Source: Platerodrilus igneus
Lineage: Eukaryota; Arthropoda; Insecta; Coleoptera; Lycidae
DNA: 64,000 nt
NCBI GenBank assembly: GCA_036346225.1
Contig: JARFIW010000170.1
Coordinates: 9,424,501-9,488,500 of the forward strand
Reading direction: 5' to 3'
In this document: piece after piece, positions 10,691 through 20,171 of the stretch
Layout: each line of letters opens with the position of its first letter
How positions within the stretch are numbered: the stretch's first letter is position 1
Notes under the pieces: generated by a model
Seen by the model: the letters and a program-made list of their open reading frames with translations, nothing else
Told to the model about the DNA's origin: nothing
Database searches by the model: none
Translations under genes and position numbers: made by a program

Positions 10691-11339
10691 TTCCTGCCAT
10701 CTAGCTACTTTATCTACATTTTCTATAATGACGTTTCATTCCGCGTCCCTTAGATTTTTGCTATATGGTTTTATATCCCTAAAATTCATTCTAATTTATT
10801 TGTGTGCTTCGTCTGTCTTTCCTATGTCCATCGTAGTTTGTACTTCTTGGCACTTTTCATCAATCCATTGTTCTTTAGCTTTCCTGCATTTGCGAATGAT
10901 TTCCCATTTTATGGCTTTGTATCGCTGTTTCCTGTTTCGTCTGATCTATTTTTGTATTTTCGTCTTTCTTCTATTAAATTTAGGATATCCTTTGTTATCC
11001 ATGGTTTCTTATTTTCTTTTTGTGTATACCCCAGAATATCTTTGGCCGCCATGTCTGGGCTGAATTTAATGTTATTCCATTCTGTTTCTACTTCCTTAGT
11101 ATCATATTTTTCCGATATCTTTCAGCAATTCATTTGACTTTTTTTCAAACCTTTCATATATATCTTTATCTTTTAGCTTCTCAAAGTCAATGTGCCTTTT
11201 TCCGTTCCTTTTTTCAGATTTTTAAATTTAAGTGCGGCCTACATAATTACGATGTTGTGGTCTGTGTCTATATCTGCTTCCGGGTAGTTTCTACAGTTTT
11301 TTACTTGATTTCTAAACCGCTGTCTAACAATAATGTAAT

Positions 11340-12044
11340 CTATTTGATATCTTCATCTCCTGGCATCTTCCACGTGTATCGTCTTCTAGCATGATGTTGA
11401 AATAATGTATTTGTTATGGTTAAGTTGTTCTTGTCGCATAATTCTACCAGCTTATTTCCCCTACTCTCACCTACCACTGCATTAAAATCCCCCTTAATTA
11501 TTAAATGTTCATGTCCTTTTACGTATCTTAGTACGTCTTCGATATCTTTGTAGAGCGCCTCTACCTCTTCCTCACTGTAGCTAGAAGTGGGCATGTATAC
11601 TTGTATTTTTACTGTATTTACTGGTTTAATTCAAATCTAACCACGATTACTTCTTCTGTAAGTAGTTTTCTACACGTCGTCCTATCGTTTTTCGCGTAAC
11701 TATCCCCACACCCGAATTTCCTTCCTCTGATCCTGTATGAATTACCCTGAAGTGGGTTTTTTGGAGTCTCCACTCCAAAAATCCCCCGCCTCTGGCCAAC
11801 GGACTTCGCGGATTCCTACTATGTCTATTGCTAACCTATCCATTTCGAGTTTCAGGTTCTCTAGCTTACCCACTTGTTTCATACTTCTAACATTCCACGC
11901 TCCGACTCGCAGAATGTTCACGGATCTTTTTGTATACTTTCGGATCACATGTCCCGAAGTAGTCCCCTCCCGGAGATCCGAATGGGGGACTATTTTACCT
12001 CCGGAGTTTTTTACCCCACAGGATGCCATCATCATTAAAATCAA
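11340..12044 (-). pseudogene. Apurinic-like endonuclease of RTE-like LINE copy C, broken
   Basis: The N-terminal piece (11742-12044, minus) contains RVGAWNVRSMKQ-GKLENL and DIVGIREVRW, which are the first strands of the exonuclease-endonuclease-phosphatase fold used by RTE elements to nick DNA. A second piece (11340-11594) contains YMPTSSY-like sequence and IIKGDFNAVVGES, the GDFNAxVG metal-site motif. The middle of the domain is lost to frameshifts. Proteins like this are often mislabelled craniofacial development protein 2-like in insect annotations. Confidence 0.85.
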
Positions 12045-12180
12045 TTTGAGTACCTGTGTACTTGGGAGATAATGTGGTGGTATCCCGTAGCCTTCCGCAT
12101 CGCAGTAGTCTGTCTTAGAATGCCATACTGACCCCTATGGTCTCTGCCACTCTAAGTACCCAGAAAGCTGCTGCCCTGTA

Positions 12181-12640
12181 ATTTTTATAAAAAATATATT
12201 AATTTAGACATTTTGGGATAATGATTCCTAAAAGTTTTAACGAGACAGGAGATGGTCAAGTTCGTTGGCTGGTTGATTTATCATGCAATGACCATATGTT
12301 TATTTTGGGTGGCAGGATATTTGGACAGCAGGTACTTCCTTCCTTATTCCTTAATGCTCCCCTCCTAAATCAAGCAGACTTATAAACATCTCCAAAAAAT
12401 GGGATTGTTGCTGTCAAGATAGGACCACGAAACTATTATTAACTTTATCGTTATTCGCTAGTGTTATGTATAATTACAATAGTGTTAGATATCGCTGTAC
12501 AGTTAAAGCAAGTTACAGGCCAACATCAAAGATGGAATTAAAGTAAGTGATTATGTTTATACATGATTAAACCTTTTATCACATCGTCCAATTGCCGTTG
12601 ACAAAATATGGTGCATTTTTGTTAACATCAAAAAAGAAAG
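12181..12640. other. AT-rich spacer
   Basis: I see no gene, repeat boundary or recognisable transposon motif between the LINE 5' end and the first mariner relic. Some of it may be unrecognisable mariner sequence. Confidence 0.5.
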
Positions 12641-12840
12641 GAATGGCTAAAGTTTGAGAGGAAAGCAACTTCCCGAACAAAAGTCGATGACCATCTACAA
12701 AAGAAAATGTGATACATCAGATGGAAAGTGATGGGTGTTGTGCCCTACGAATTACTACCCAGGAATGCGGCCACAATTCAACTTTTCAAAAGGAGTCATT
12801 CTGGAAATTGAATGGGAAGCTCCTGTATGCACAGCCTAAC

Positions 12841-12995
12841 CCATCCCATATTCTCTTGATGTTGCTCTCTTGACTATCAACTATTCAACAATGTGCAGGA
12901 ACTTGGTTTGAAAATTCCTCCATGCCAATCACAAGCCATCTCGTACTCTCTCGATGTTGCGTTATCTGACTATCAACTATTAAAAAATGTGCACG
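12841..12995 (+). repeat. ~97-bp tandem duplication inside mariner M1
   Basis: The stretch CATCCCATATTCTCTTGATG at 12841 and CATCTCGTACTCTCTCGATG at 12938 begin two diverged copies of the same transposase block, each ending near AATGTGCA (12897 and 12994). The copies are 97 to 98 bp apart, so the duplication also shifts the frame. Confidence 0.75.
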
Positions 12996-13059
12996 GAAAT
13001 TCTTTTGAAAAAGTAGTTACCTTCAAATTTTATGATTTCTTTAACTACAAACAACAGTA

Positions 13060-13236
13060 CGAAAGCGTAAAAGGGCCACAAAAAAATGGCTGTACTTATT
13101 TTAATTAAATTTCGACTTCGATCTCGTAATTTAGTAAATTTCGAGATCGGAGTTGAAATTTAACTAAATTTCGACATCGAAGTCGAAATTTAAGTAAAAT
13201 AAGTGAGGAATTTTTTGTGGCCCTTCTACGCCTTCG
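13060..13236. mobile_element. MITE T1 with TA target duplication
   Basis: The element begins CGAAAGCGTAAAAGGGCC and ends GGCCCTTCTACGCCTTCG, so it has terminal inverted repeats, and it is flanked by TA at 13058-13059 and 13237-13238. Inside are about three units of a TCGA-rich palindromic repeat (TTTCGACTTCGATCTCG and relatives). It is 177 bp long, has no coding capacity, and is inserted in the C-terminal part of mariner M1. The TA duplication points to Tc1/mariner-type mobilisation. Confidence 0.88.
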
Positions 13237-13339
13237 TATAACAGAGATCTAAGATAGAATAACGTACAAAAACATTAGGAATTTACCCGCAGGGATATTC
13301 TCTTTATGACAATAAAGAAAAAGTTACTTTCATAAATTT

Positions 13340-14357
13340 GATCTATAGAAGGCATTTGAGAGCAAAATAAGGTAATTGCAATTAACAGATGGGAAAGGTA
13401 GTAAACTACATAATAGCCGTGTGCTTATACACCAAATAGAGGGAACACAACGTTCGTATACTCAAACCTGAGACACTGATGTATTTTACTACATTGCATT
13501 GCACCATTATCCACCATTATTTAACCGTCACTCAGGTCTCTTAAAACCAATATATTGATCTTATATGGAGTTGTATGCGTTTGCGCTATTAGCCTGCCGG
13601 CAATTTATATTCCTGTTGTTTTGTTTGTGCACATTTGTGAGTATCATACGCTTCCTTTTCATAAGGATTCCAATCGTCTGTAACAGCGCTCGTGAGTGAG
13701 TAAATGTTCAGAGTAGAATTCCCCACTATAATAATTTATTGCCTTCACTTAATACAGTAATAAATTTTCTTGCTACTAGGTATTTTTATTCAAGTGATAC
13801 CAGTTTGTTCTGAGAATTAATTCTCAAGGTTATTAATTAGTTAAAATCAGAAGCAGAATTAATTTAAATTGGAGTTCTACAGAATGAAGATTTCAAAACA
13901 GCAAATTACGTAAATGAAAACCGTCGTTAATGGATTGCCTTCGATAGCTATCGGAATAAATTGTATCATTAAAGTACTTGTATAATTTACATACTAACAG
14001 GAGCAAGAGCGCATATTAAAGCAAATTAAGTTTTAATTTTGTTTCGCTCGGTGCAACCTTTCCATTCAACTACTCCTCATTCACTACAGTACCTTTAATA
14101 ATTCCAAAGCCTTGATAAATTGTTAGCTTGCATGGAGTTTTCGAACAACGTACTCGAAATTATTACAAACAACTGCTCAGTGAAGAAAAACCGAAAGAAA
14201 AAACACGGAATGCTTAAAATTTCTGAAAAGGATTAGGCAATGGTATGCAGTAGTTCGTTAACTTTTAGGTCAGTCTTCGTAAGGTTCGTGAAGTTGGCAT
14301 GCGACTGAGATAGGAGCTGTCAAAGTACTTGAAACATCAAACACCAGGTATTAAATC
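13340..14357. other. Unassigned AT-rich region
   Basis: I recognise no coding region, repeat family or transposon end in this kilobase between the two mariner relics. Confidence 0.5.
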
Positions 14358-15484
14358 ACTCAATAAGTTGCGAGGCTTACCCATAGATGGCGCCACTAAT
14401 GAAAAATTATTATGGTTTTTAGAAAGTACCAACCTTCAGACGATATGACCATCCGAGCATTAATTTACCAGTTACAGTGGGTTCAGTGACGCTACTTTTG
14501 TCATTTTCAAAACAATAGAAAAAAGGACTTTTGTGTCGATTAAACACGGTTTTTTACGAAGGCGTAGAAGGGCAACCAAAAAATCGCTCTACTTATTTTG
14601 GTTAAATTTTGACTTCGATGTCGAAATTTAGTTAAATTTTGACTTCGACGTCGAAATTTAGTTAAATTTCCATTTCGATCTCGAAATTTATTAAATTTCG
14701 ACTTCGATCTCGAAATTTATTAAATTTCGACTTCGATCTCGAAATTTATTAAATTTTGACTTCGATGTCGAAATTTAGTTAAATTTCGACTTCGATCTCG
14801 AAATACGAACAAGAATAAACTTTTGACTGTAGGTTAAAAATCCAGAAAAATTTCGAATTCGATCTCGAAATTTAGTTAAATTTCGACTTCGATCTCGACA
14901 TTTAATTAAATTTCGATTTCGATCTCGAAATTTAGTTACATTTCAACTTCGATGTCGAAATTTAGTTAAAATTCGACTTCGATCTCGAAATACCAACAAG
15001 AATAAACTGTTGACTGTAAGTTAGAAATCCAGCAAAATTTCGACATCGAAGTCGAAATTTAATAAATTTCGAGATCGAAGTCGAAATTTAACTAAATTTC
15101 GGCATTGAAGTCAAAATTTAAGTAAATTTCGAGATAGAAGTCGAAATTTAACTAAATTTCGACATCGAAGTCGAAATTTAGTTAAAATAAGTGAGCGATT
15201 ATTTGTGGCTCTTCAACGCCTTCGTAGTTTTTGATTAAAAAAATACCGTTCAAACTTGATAAGTGTTTTATGCGGACCTCTCTCCGACGAATGCAAACGG
15301 TCGAATGTTGGTTTACAGAGTTTAAACATGGTCGAAGAAACACTGATGCTCACCCGAATTCGGTCGTTATTCAAGAAAAGAGTGCACAAAATTATTTTGG
15401 AAGATTGTAAAATGAAGTTGTGGGACATAGTTGACAACTAAAGATATCAGAAAACACTGTATACACTATTTTGCATGAACATTG
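14358..15484 (+). pseudogene. Mariner transposase relic M2, N-terminal half, split by MITE T2
   Basis: A mariner-like 5' untranslated segment (CCAACCTTCAGACGATATGA near 14430) leads into an N-terminal transposase reading frame that begins near 14515 and is cut after about a dozen codons by MITE T2. It resumes after 15226 with DKCFMRT and WFTEFKHGRRNTDAHPN, matching the helix-turn-helix region of mariner, and runs through ENTVYTILHEHC to 15484. There the gypsy element G1 interrupts it. After G1 and the target duplication the frame continues for a short distance at 19496-19560. Stops and both insertions make it inactive. Confidence 0.8.
14557..15224. mobile_element. MITE T2, same family as T1, expanded by internal tandem repeats
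   Basis: The terminal inverted repeats are CGAAGGCGTAGAAGGGC and (complement of) CTTCAACGCCTTCG, flanked by TA at 14555-14556 and 15225-15226. The 668-bp interior is an array of ~28- to 30-bp units built on TTTCGACTTCGATNTCGAAA plus a TTTAGTTAAA spacer. About a dozen units lie in one orientation on the left and about five in the other orientation on the right. Two copies of a ~48-bp non-palindromic spacer (ACAAGAATAAAC) occur near 14803 and 14990. The unit is a near-palindrome, so the element could fold into a large branched hairpin. Confidence 0.88.
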
Positions 15485-15645
15485 TGTGATGAAAATGATA
15501 TATAATAGTTGTCTATGAACTATATGTAGTTATAGTTAAGCTTGTTTTGTTCTGATTAATGAATATTATTATCTATGTACAAGTTGTAATTGATTAAAAC
15601 CTTAATTTGGAGGTTTTCTATTATATTTTTATAAATAATACTAGA
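15485..15645 (+). repeat. G1 5' LTR
   Basis: It starts TGTGATGAAAATGAT and ends near ATAATACTAGA, where the partner LTR ends in ACTACA. It lacks an 18-bp palindromic segment that the 3' LTR has, which fits a small deletion at a TAT microhomology. The body (TATGTAGTTATAGTTA, then CTTAATTTGGAGGTTTTC) matches the 3' LTR closely. I could not identify a convincing primer binding site just downstream. Confidence 0.85.
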
Positions 15646-15670
15646 ATTTAATCAATTACGCTGTATGAAC

Positions 15671-16415
15671 ATGGATAAGTACTTACGTCCTGAGCGGTAC
15701 GATATCGATCCGGCATCAAACTTGGATACCTCTGTTACGTCTCATTGAGTACACTAGAGAACAACTTTTGAGAACTTTTTGAAAGTCGTTACCACTGTTA
15801 CAGACGGGGATAAACCAAAGTCTCCCATACTTGACAGTGCGAAATATCAACTCTTATAGTTAACCATTTATCGACGAGGGTCTTCAATCATGTAAAAGAT
15901 TGTGCTACATATGATACGGCCCTTGAGGCGTCAAAGAGTATTTTTAGTAAACTCAAAATGCGCGATACCAATTGGCCAATCGCGAACAACATTCTGGTGT
16001 AACTATTGAGGGATACTTTCAAGTTTTGAGACTATTAGCAAAGGTGTGCGAATTTAAAACTGTATCTGCAGAACAAAATGTAAAGGACTGCGTGAGAGAT
16101 GCTATACGTCAAAAACGTCTAGAAAAGTCCAGCCTTAACTTGAAGGATGCTTATCATCAAGCGAGGATAATACAATCAGCCATAACCCAAAATGACGTCT
16201 ATATGAATACTGCTTCTCGTAATTCGCTAAACGTCACTACAATCCGCTTCTAAGAGTAAATGTTTCCTCTGGGGAAACGAACGGCACACCCGGCAAAAAT
16301 TGCCCAGTCTATAATGCTGTTTGTTTAGCCTGCGGAAAAAGGGGACATTTTAAGAAAGTGTGCAAAAGCAAGCGACGCGTTGCCACTACAGACGTAGAAA
16401 AGTAATCAGAATTTG
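15671..16415 (+). pseudogene. G1 gag region, broken
   Basis: The frame opens with ATG at 15671 (MDKYLRPERYDID), passes several stops, and is open again from 15972 to 16253 (containing GVTIEGYFQVLRLLAKVC and LKDAYHQAR), a typical gypsy gag core. A CCHC zinc knuckle for nucleic acid binding follows near 16310-16360, reading C-LA-C-GKRG-H-FKKV-C. The gag would form the particle that packages the element's RNA. At least three stops or frameshifts make it non-functional. Confidence 0.8.
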
Positions 16416-16429
16416 AACCTGAAACCGTA

Positions 16430-17461
16430 TCGTGCGTGTTGTCCGCTATCTCTACACTAGGGGATGCCGTAGTTCCTTTTCGAATAGGGAACGATACTGC
16501 CAAAGCTTTAATCGACACCGGGAGCAGCTTTATTGACAGTAAAATTGCCAAGAAGTTAAATTTCAAAGTGGAGCCCTGTACAAGAAGCGACGTTAGCTAC
16601 GTCCTCATGCCGATCAAAAATAAAAGACACTTGCGTCGTTACACTAGAAGTGTTAAATAAATACCATCGAGTAAAACTTTGTGACTGCCAACATTGAACC
16701 GCAAAAGTTATTTCCATACCTAACCCCGGACTGTAAACCAATTTCTATAAAATCGTGGAGGTGCTCACAGAGCGACTTAGATTTTATTAGTGGCGAAATT
16801 CAAAAATTGCTAAACGATGGAATCATTGAAGTCTTTCACCATGGAGAGCTCAAGTGGTAGTCGTCTTGTACGACGGGCATAGAAAGCGTTTGTGTATAGA
16901 CTATTCGCAAACCATTAATCAGTTTACAATGTTGGATGCTTTTCCTTTACCATCTATAGAAGTTCTTATTGATAGGATAGCTAAAAATAGAATTTTGAGC
17001 AAGAATGGCCTCACAAGTGCCTGCCATCAAATACCGATACTAGATGACGAAAAACCATATACCGCTTTCGAAGCCATGGGCAATCTGTACCAGTTTAGTC
17101 GGATTCCATTAGGCGCCACAAATGGTGTTGCGTGCTTTCAAAGGGTAATCCACAACATCATCCAAAACGAAAAACTGGAAGGCGTAGAAGCTTATTTGGA
17201 TGATTTGACTATTTGTGGTAAAACTCAAGAAGACCACGACCAAAAACTAAATGCATTTATGGAAGTGGCTCGCAAATACAACCTGGCCGGGAATAAAAAG
17301 AAAAGCACATATTCCGTAACTGATATCAAAGCACTCGGTTACCACATCTCGGGCGGAGTAATTAAACCTGATTCAAACAGACTTCGTCCTTTACTACAGC
17401 TACCCATGCTTACGAATCTAGCCTTCCTAAGTAGGGCAATGGGATGTTTGCACACTACGCT
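16430..17461 (+). pseudogene. G1 protease and reverse transcriptase, broken
   Basis: An aspartic protease core reads ALIDTGSSF at about 16500-16530. After a disrupted linker the reverse transcriptase runs from about 16854, with RLCIDYSQTINQFT, DAFPLPSIEVLID, QFSRIPLGATNG and the catalytic YLDD box near 17193-17204, then the GYHIS-GGVIKPD connection. The catalytic box looks intact but the frame has stops upstream and ends at the secondary insertion at 17462. Confidence 0.85.
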
Positions 17462-17625
17462 AAAAAAAAATAAACTCAAGATTATCAACGTACTACATCG
17501 AAAATTAATATATATTGTAAATTTATTGTAATTTATATTATTTATAAAACTTCTGTTCATATACACTAGGTTAGGCCTTTGGCTTAGGAATAGTGTACAA
17601 CAATAAATAAATAAACAATACATAA
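17462..17625 (+). mobile_element. Short LINE 3' tail inserted in G1, with 10-bp target duplication
   Basis: The direct repeat ACACTACGCT occurs at 17452-17461 and 17626-17635 and brackets 164 bp of foreign sequence. The insert ends in an A-rich AATAAATAAATAAA-type tail and has no coding capacity, so it is best read as a severely 5'-truncated non-LTR retrotransposon 3' UTR in plus orientation. It interrupts the end of the G1 reverse transcriptase region. Confidence 0.8.
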
Positions 17626-17635
17626 ACACTACGCT

Positions 17636-19196
17636 CAGTATGTCTCCAGCTCTTTTGAGACAACCCACCCTCTAACCGAATCGAAAACGTTTCCTCTTAA
17701 CAAAGAAGCGGTGAAGTAGTTTAAACAACTGAAGCTGAACATCTCCAATTCTGCGGTCAATACCGTTAATTTGAACATACCGTTTACCGTTGAAACCGAT
17801 TCATCTGATCTCGCTATAGCGGCAACGCTTTCACAAGATCGTCAATCAGTTGCGTTCTTTACAAAAACGTTGTCTGATGCCGAACGTAAACACTCCACTA
17901 TTGAGAAGGAAGCCTATGCCGTAGTGGAATTCCTGCGTAAATGGCGTCACTTTCTATTAAGCAAGTCGTTTAAGCTAATTACGGATCAGAAATCTGCCAG
18001 TTTCATTTTTGAAAAGAAACATAATAGTAAGATTAAAAATGATAAAATCCTTCGTTGGAGGCTGGAACTTTCGTGTTATCACTTCGACATAGTTTATAGA
18101 CCAGGTTCAGAAAATACTTTCGCGGTTTCGCGCGTAGACACCATCACAGACCCTAAAGAAAAGCTGGTGAGGATTCACGAGGATCTTTGCCGTAACAAGA
18201 CTGACTCATTGGATACGCAGCAAGAACTTACCGTATTATGTCGAGGATGTGAGGAAAGTTACGTCTAACTGTAGAGTCTGTTAGGAACTCACACCTAAAT
18301 TTATCAAACAAACTACTAAGCTGAGCAAGACAACGGCGTTCGAAAGACTATCCACAGATTTCAAAGGGCCTATACCGTCGAGTAACTCGAATAAGTACAT
18401 GCTCATAATGGTAGAAGAATACTCTTGCTTCGCCTTTGCGTGTCAGGATACTTGTTCAAAAACGGTGATCAAATGCCTAACGGAATTGTTCATCCTCTTC
18501 GGATTGCCTAATTACATCCACTCCAATCGTGGCTCCTCTTTCTTTTTCAACGAGATCAAGCAGTTTTTGACAGAGCGTGGGGTTGCAACGAGCTACTCAA
18601 CAGCGTTTAACGCGCAAGACAATGGTCAAGTAGAAAGAAATAATGGAGTCGTTTTTAATGCTGTCAAATTAACATTTAGTCAATATAATTAGACATACAG
18701 CAATGGGAGCGGGTGCTACCACAGGCTCTGCATTCCGCGCGGTCTTTGCTCTGAACCGCTACAAATAAAACGCCGCATGATAGATTCTACGTTCGTCCAA
18801 GAAGGTCCTCAAACGGCCAATCCACTCCAGCGTGACTTCAACCTGGTCCGGTATTAGTGAAGAGGCACGCTTGCCACATCAAGTATGAGCCTATAACGGA
18901 AGAAAAACAATTATTGCATTCGAACCCATTCTTTAGTGTCAATCCGACACTTGGCCTCAACCAAGCGCGACGAAGAACTGTTTGAAGTTGGGGATATCGA
19001 CCATGAAGTACAAAACACGGGACGTTTCGACGAAATTAAAAGTGAAGATACACCGTTCAAAGCCCCAACTAGCATCGACCTAAGTCAACGAGAGAGCAAA
19101 TCGGCTAGCCAAGATAACGAGCAGCCTAAACAAACTAAACCGCTGCGTCGTTCTGAAATAAGTCGTCGTAAACCCGGATTCTTCAGTGATGGGAGG
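17636..19196 (+). pseudogene. G1 RNase H and integrase, broken
   Basis: RNase H is recognisable at 17771-18140 (TVETDSSDLAIAATLSQ, YAVVEFLRKWRHFL, ITDQKSASF). The integrase core follows from about 18350, with FKGPIPSSN supplying the first catalytic Asp. The second catalytic position reads Asn in IHSNRGSSF near 18520, and the Glu is present in NGQVERNNG near 18625-18650. A degraded C-terminal part extends to about 19190. Stops near 18268, 18285 and 18692 break the frame. Confidence 0.85.
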
Positions 19197-19315
19197 GAGG
19201 GTGTGTGTGTGTGCGCGTGGATGCGTGCGTGCGTGTGTGTGCGTGAGTAAGTGCGTGCGCGCGCGTGCGTGTGTGTGGGTGCGTGGGTGCGTGCGTGCGT
19301 GCGTGTGTGTGTATT
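19197..19315. repeat. GT/GC microsatellite just upstream of the G1 3' LTR
   Basis: About 120 bp of (GT)n with GC and CGTG interruptions follows a purine-rich GATGGGAGGGAGGG and sits directly between the end of pol and the 3' LTR, where the polypurine tract should be. It is absent from the 5' side, so it is internal to the element or arose after insertion. Confidence 0.9.
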
Positions 19316-19319
19316 AAAA

Positions 19320-19490
19320 TGTGATGGAAATGATGTATTGGCAGTATTTTTGCCAGTATAATAGTTATCTATGAACCATATGTAGTTATAGTTACGCTTC
19401 TTTTGTTCAGATTAATGTCATTATCTATGAACAAGTTATAATTGATTAAAACCTTAATTTGGAGGTTTTCTTCTTATAAATAATACTACA
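19320..19490 (+). repeat. G1 3' LTR
   Basis: It starts TGTGATGGAAATGATGTAT and ends ACTACA, immediately followed by the target duplication CATTG. It carries the palindrome TGGCAGTATTTTTGCCA near 19340-19357, which the 5' LTR lacks. Confidence 0.87.
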
Positions 19491-19495
19491 CATTG

Positions 19496-20170
19496 CTATG
19501 TGTTAAGCAAATTAAGTCGTAACATGCCTTTTATTTATTGGATAATCAGCTGTAATATATTTTTTTCCCGAGATCTATAAATACGTAGATTCTTTGCTTT
19601 ACTATACTCAGTGTACTAATCGTTTAATTCAGTAATTAGTTCCTTCATATTAATTATTATTCAAGCGTTTGCAGTATTTTCCAATTAGGAGTCGAGTATT
19701 ATTTAAAATAAATAATAGCGGCGCATGCTTTATCGTATGGTTGTTTGAATTTCGGTCTATATGAAAACACGAAGTCGTTTCGTCAGTGCGTCAAACCGGA
19801 TGGCATTCGCTCTCGATTCTTAAAACAAGTAAGAAGGGGTTTTAGATGGAATCGAGCGTGCGATACGCCATTTTAGATTTGCACCTTTAAATGGGAAGGA
19901 TCCATATAGCATTGCTTTCTCTGTTGTAAAAGTATTTGATTCGTTATTCTAATTTGATTTTTTATACGGATGGTTTTAAGAAGATTACTGTGCCATGAGG
20001 TCAGTTCCTCCTAGATATTTATGGCGTCCTGATTTACGTTGTTTCGATTTATTGGTTTGTGGATGATGAAGAATAAATTCAATTAGCAAGTCATCCTCAA
20101 ATAGTAAAGGAAAACAGCATAAGTATTCAATTCCTTGGTAACTTGTGGTTCCAGAAAATTCCTATAAGAA
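19496..20170. other. Short mariner M2 continuation, then unassigned sequence
   Basis: The first ~60 bp continue the reading frame of mariner M2 across the gypsy insertion. Beyond that I see nothing recognisable. An imperfect inverted pair, GCTCTCGATTC near 19810 and GAATCGAGCG near 19849, is the only structure noticed. Confidence 0.45.
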
Positions 20171-20171
20171 G

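Larger units (their letters stand above)
8960..12180 (-). mobile_element. RTE-like LINE copy C, nearly full length
   Basis: Read on the minus strand from about 12180, this copy has a short leader, an apurinic-like endonuclease, a reverse transcriptase, a C-terminal region and a ~210-bp 3' extension with the hairpin GCAGCC-TGT-GGCTGC near 9030. The order EN then RT, the WNVRSM start of the endonuclease and the WCYRRM-(n)-SWTDK C-terminal block match the RTE/BovB type of non-LTR retrotransposon. Frameshifts and stops break the reading frame into several pieces, so it cannot transpose. It is followed head to tail by copies B and A. Confidence 0.85.
12640..13340 (+). pseudogene. Mariner transposase relic M1, C-terminal half
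   Basis: The plus strand encodes fragments of the C-terminal half of a mariner transposase. MGVVPYELLP near 12731-12760 corresponds to the block around the second catalytic Asp of mariner. YSLDVALSDYQLL at about 12950-12985 corresponds to the YSPDLAPSDYHLF block containing the third catalytic Asp. That last block is present twice because of a local duplication. After a MITE insertion at 13060-13236 the sequence resumes with YNRDLR, matching the mariner C-terminus. Several stops and the duplication show that it is inactive. Confidence 0.7.
15485..19490 (+). mobile_element. Ty3/gypsy LTR retrotransposon G1, nested in mariner M2
   Basis: Two short LTRs (15485-15645 and 19320-19490) bracket a decayed gag-pol region with protease, reverse transcriptase, RNase H and integrase in Ty3/gypsy order. 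The 5-bp target duplication CATTG is present at 15480-15484 and 19491-19495, and the mariner reading frame is interrupted exactly there. The element is about 4 kb, short for the group, and carries a secondary LINE-tail insertion at 17462-17625. Gag beginning MDKYLRPER and the HSxRGSSF integrase block resemble short-LTR gypsy elements of invertebrates; I did not settle the clade. Confidence 0.9.

Noticed and set aside
10728..11394. Three overlapping plus frames rich in Phe, Ser and Leu
   Set aside because: They are antisense to the LINE copy C coding region.
14557..15224. Possible CRISPR-like array of ~29-bp repeats
   Set aside because: Units are contiguous palindromic tandem repeats in two orientations within TIRs and TA flanks, in a eukaryotic context, without unique spacers or cas genes.
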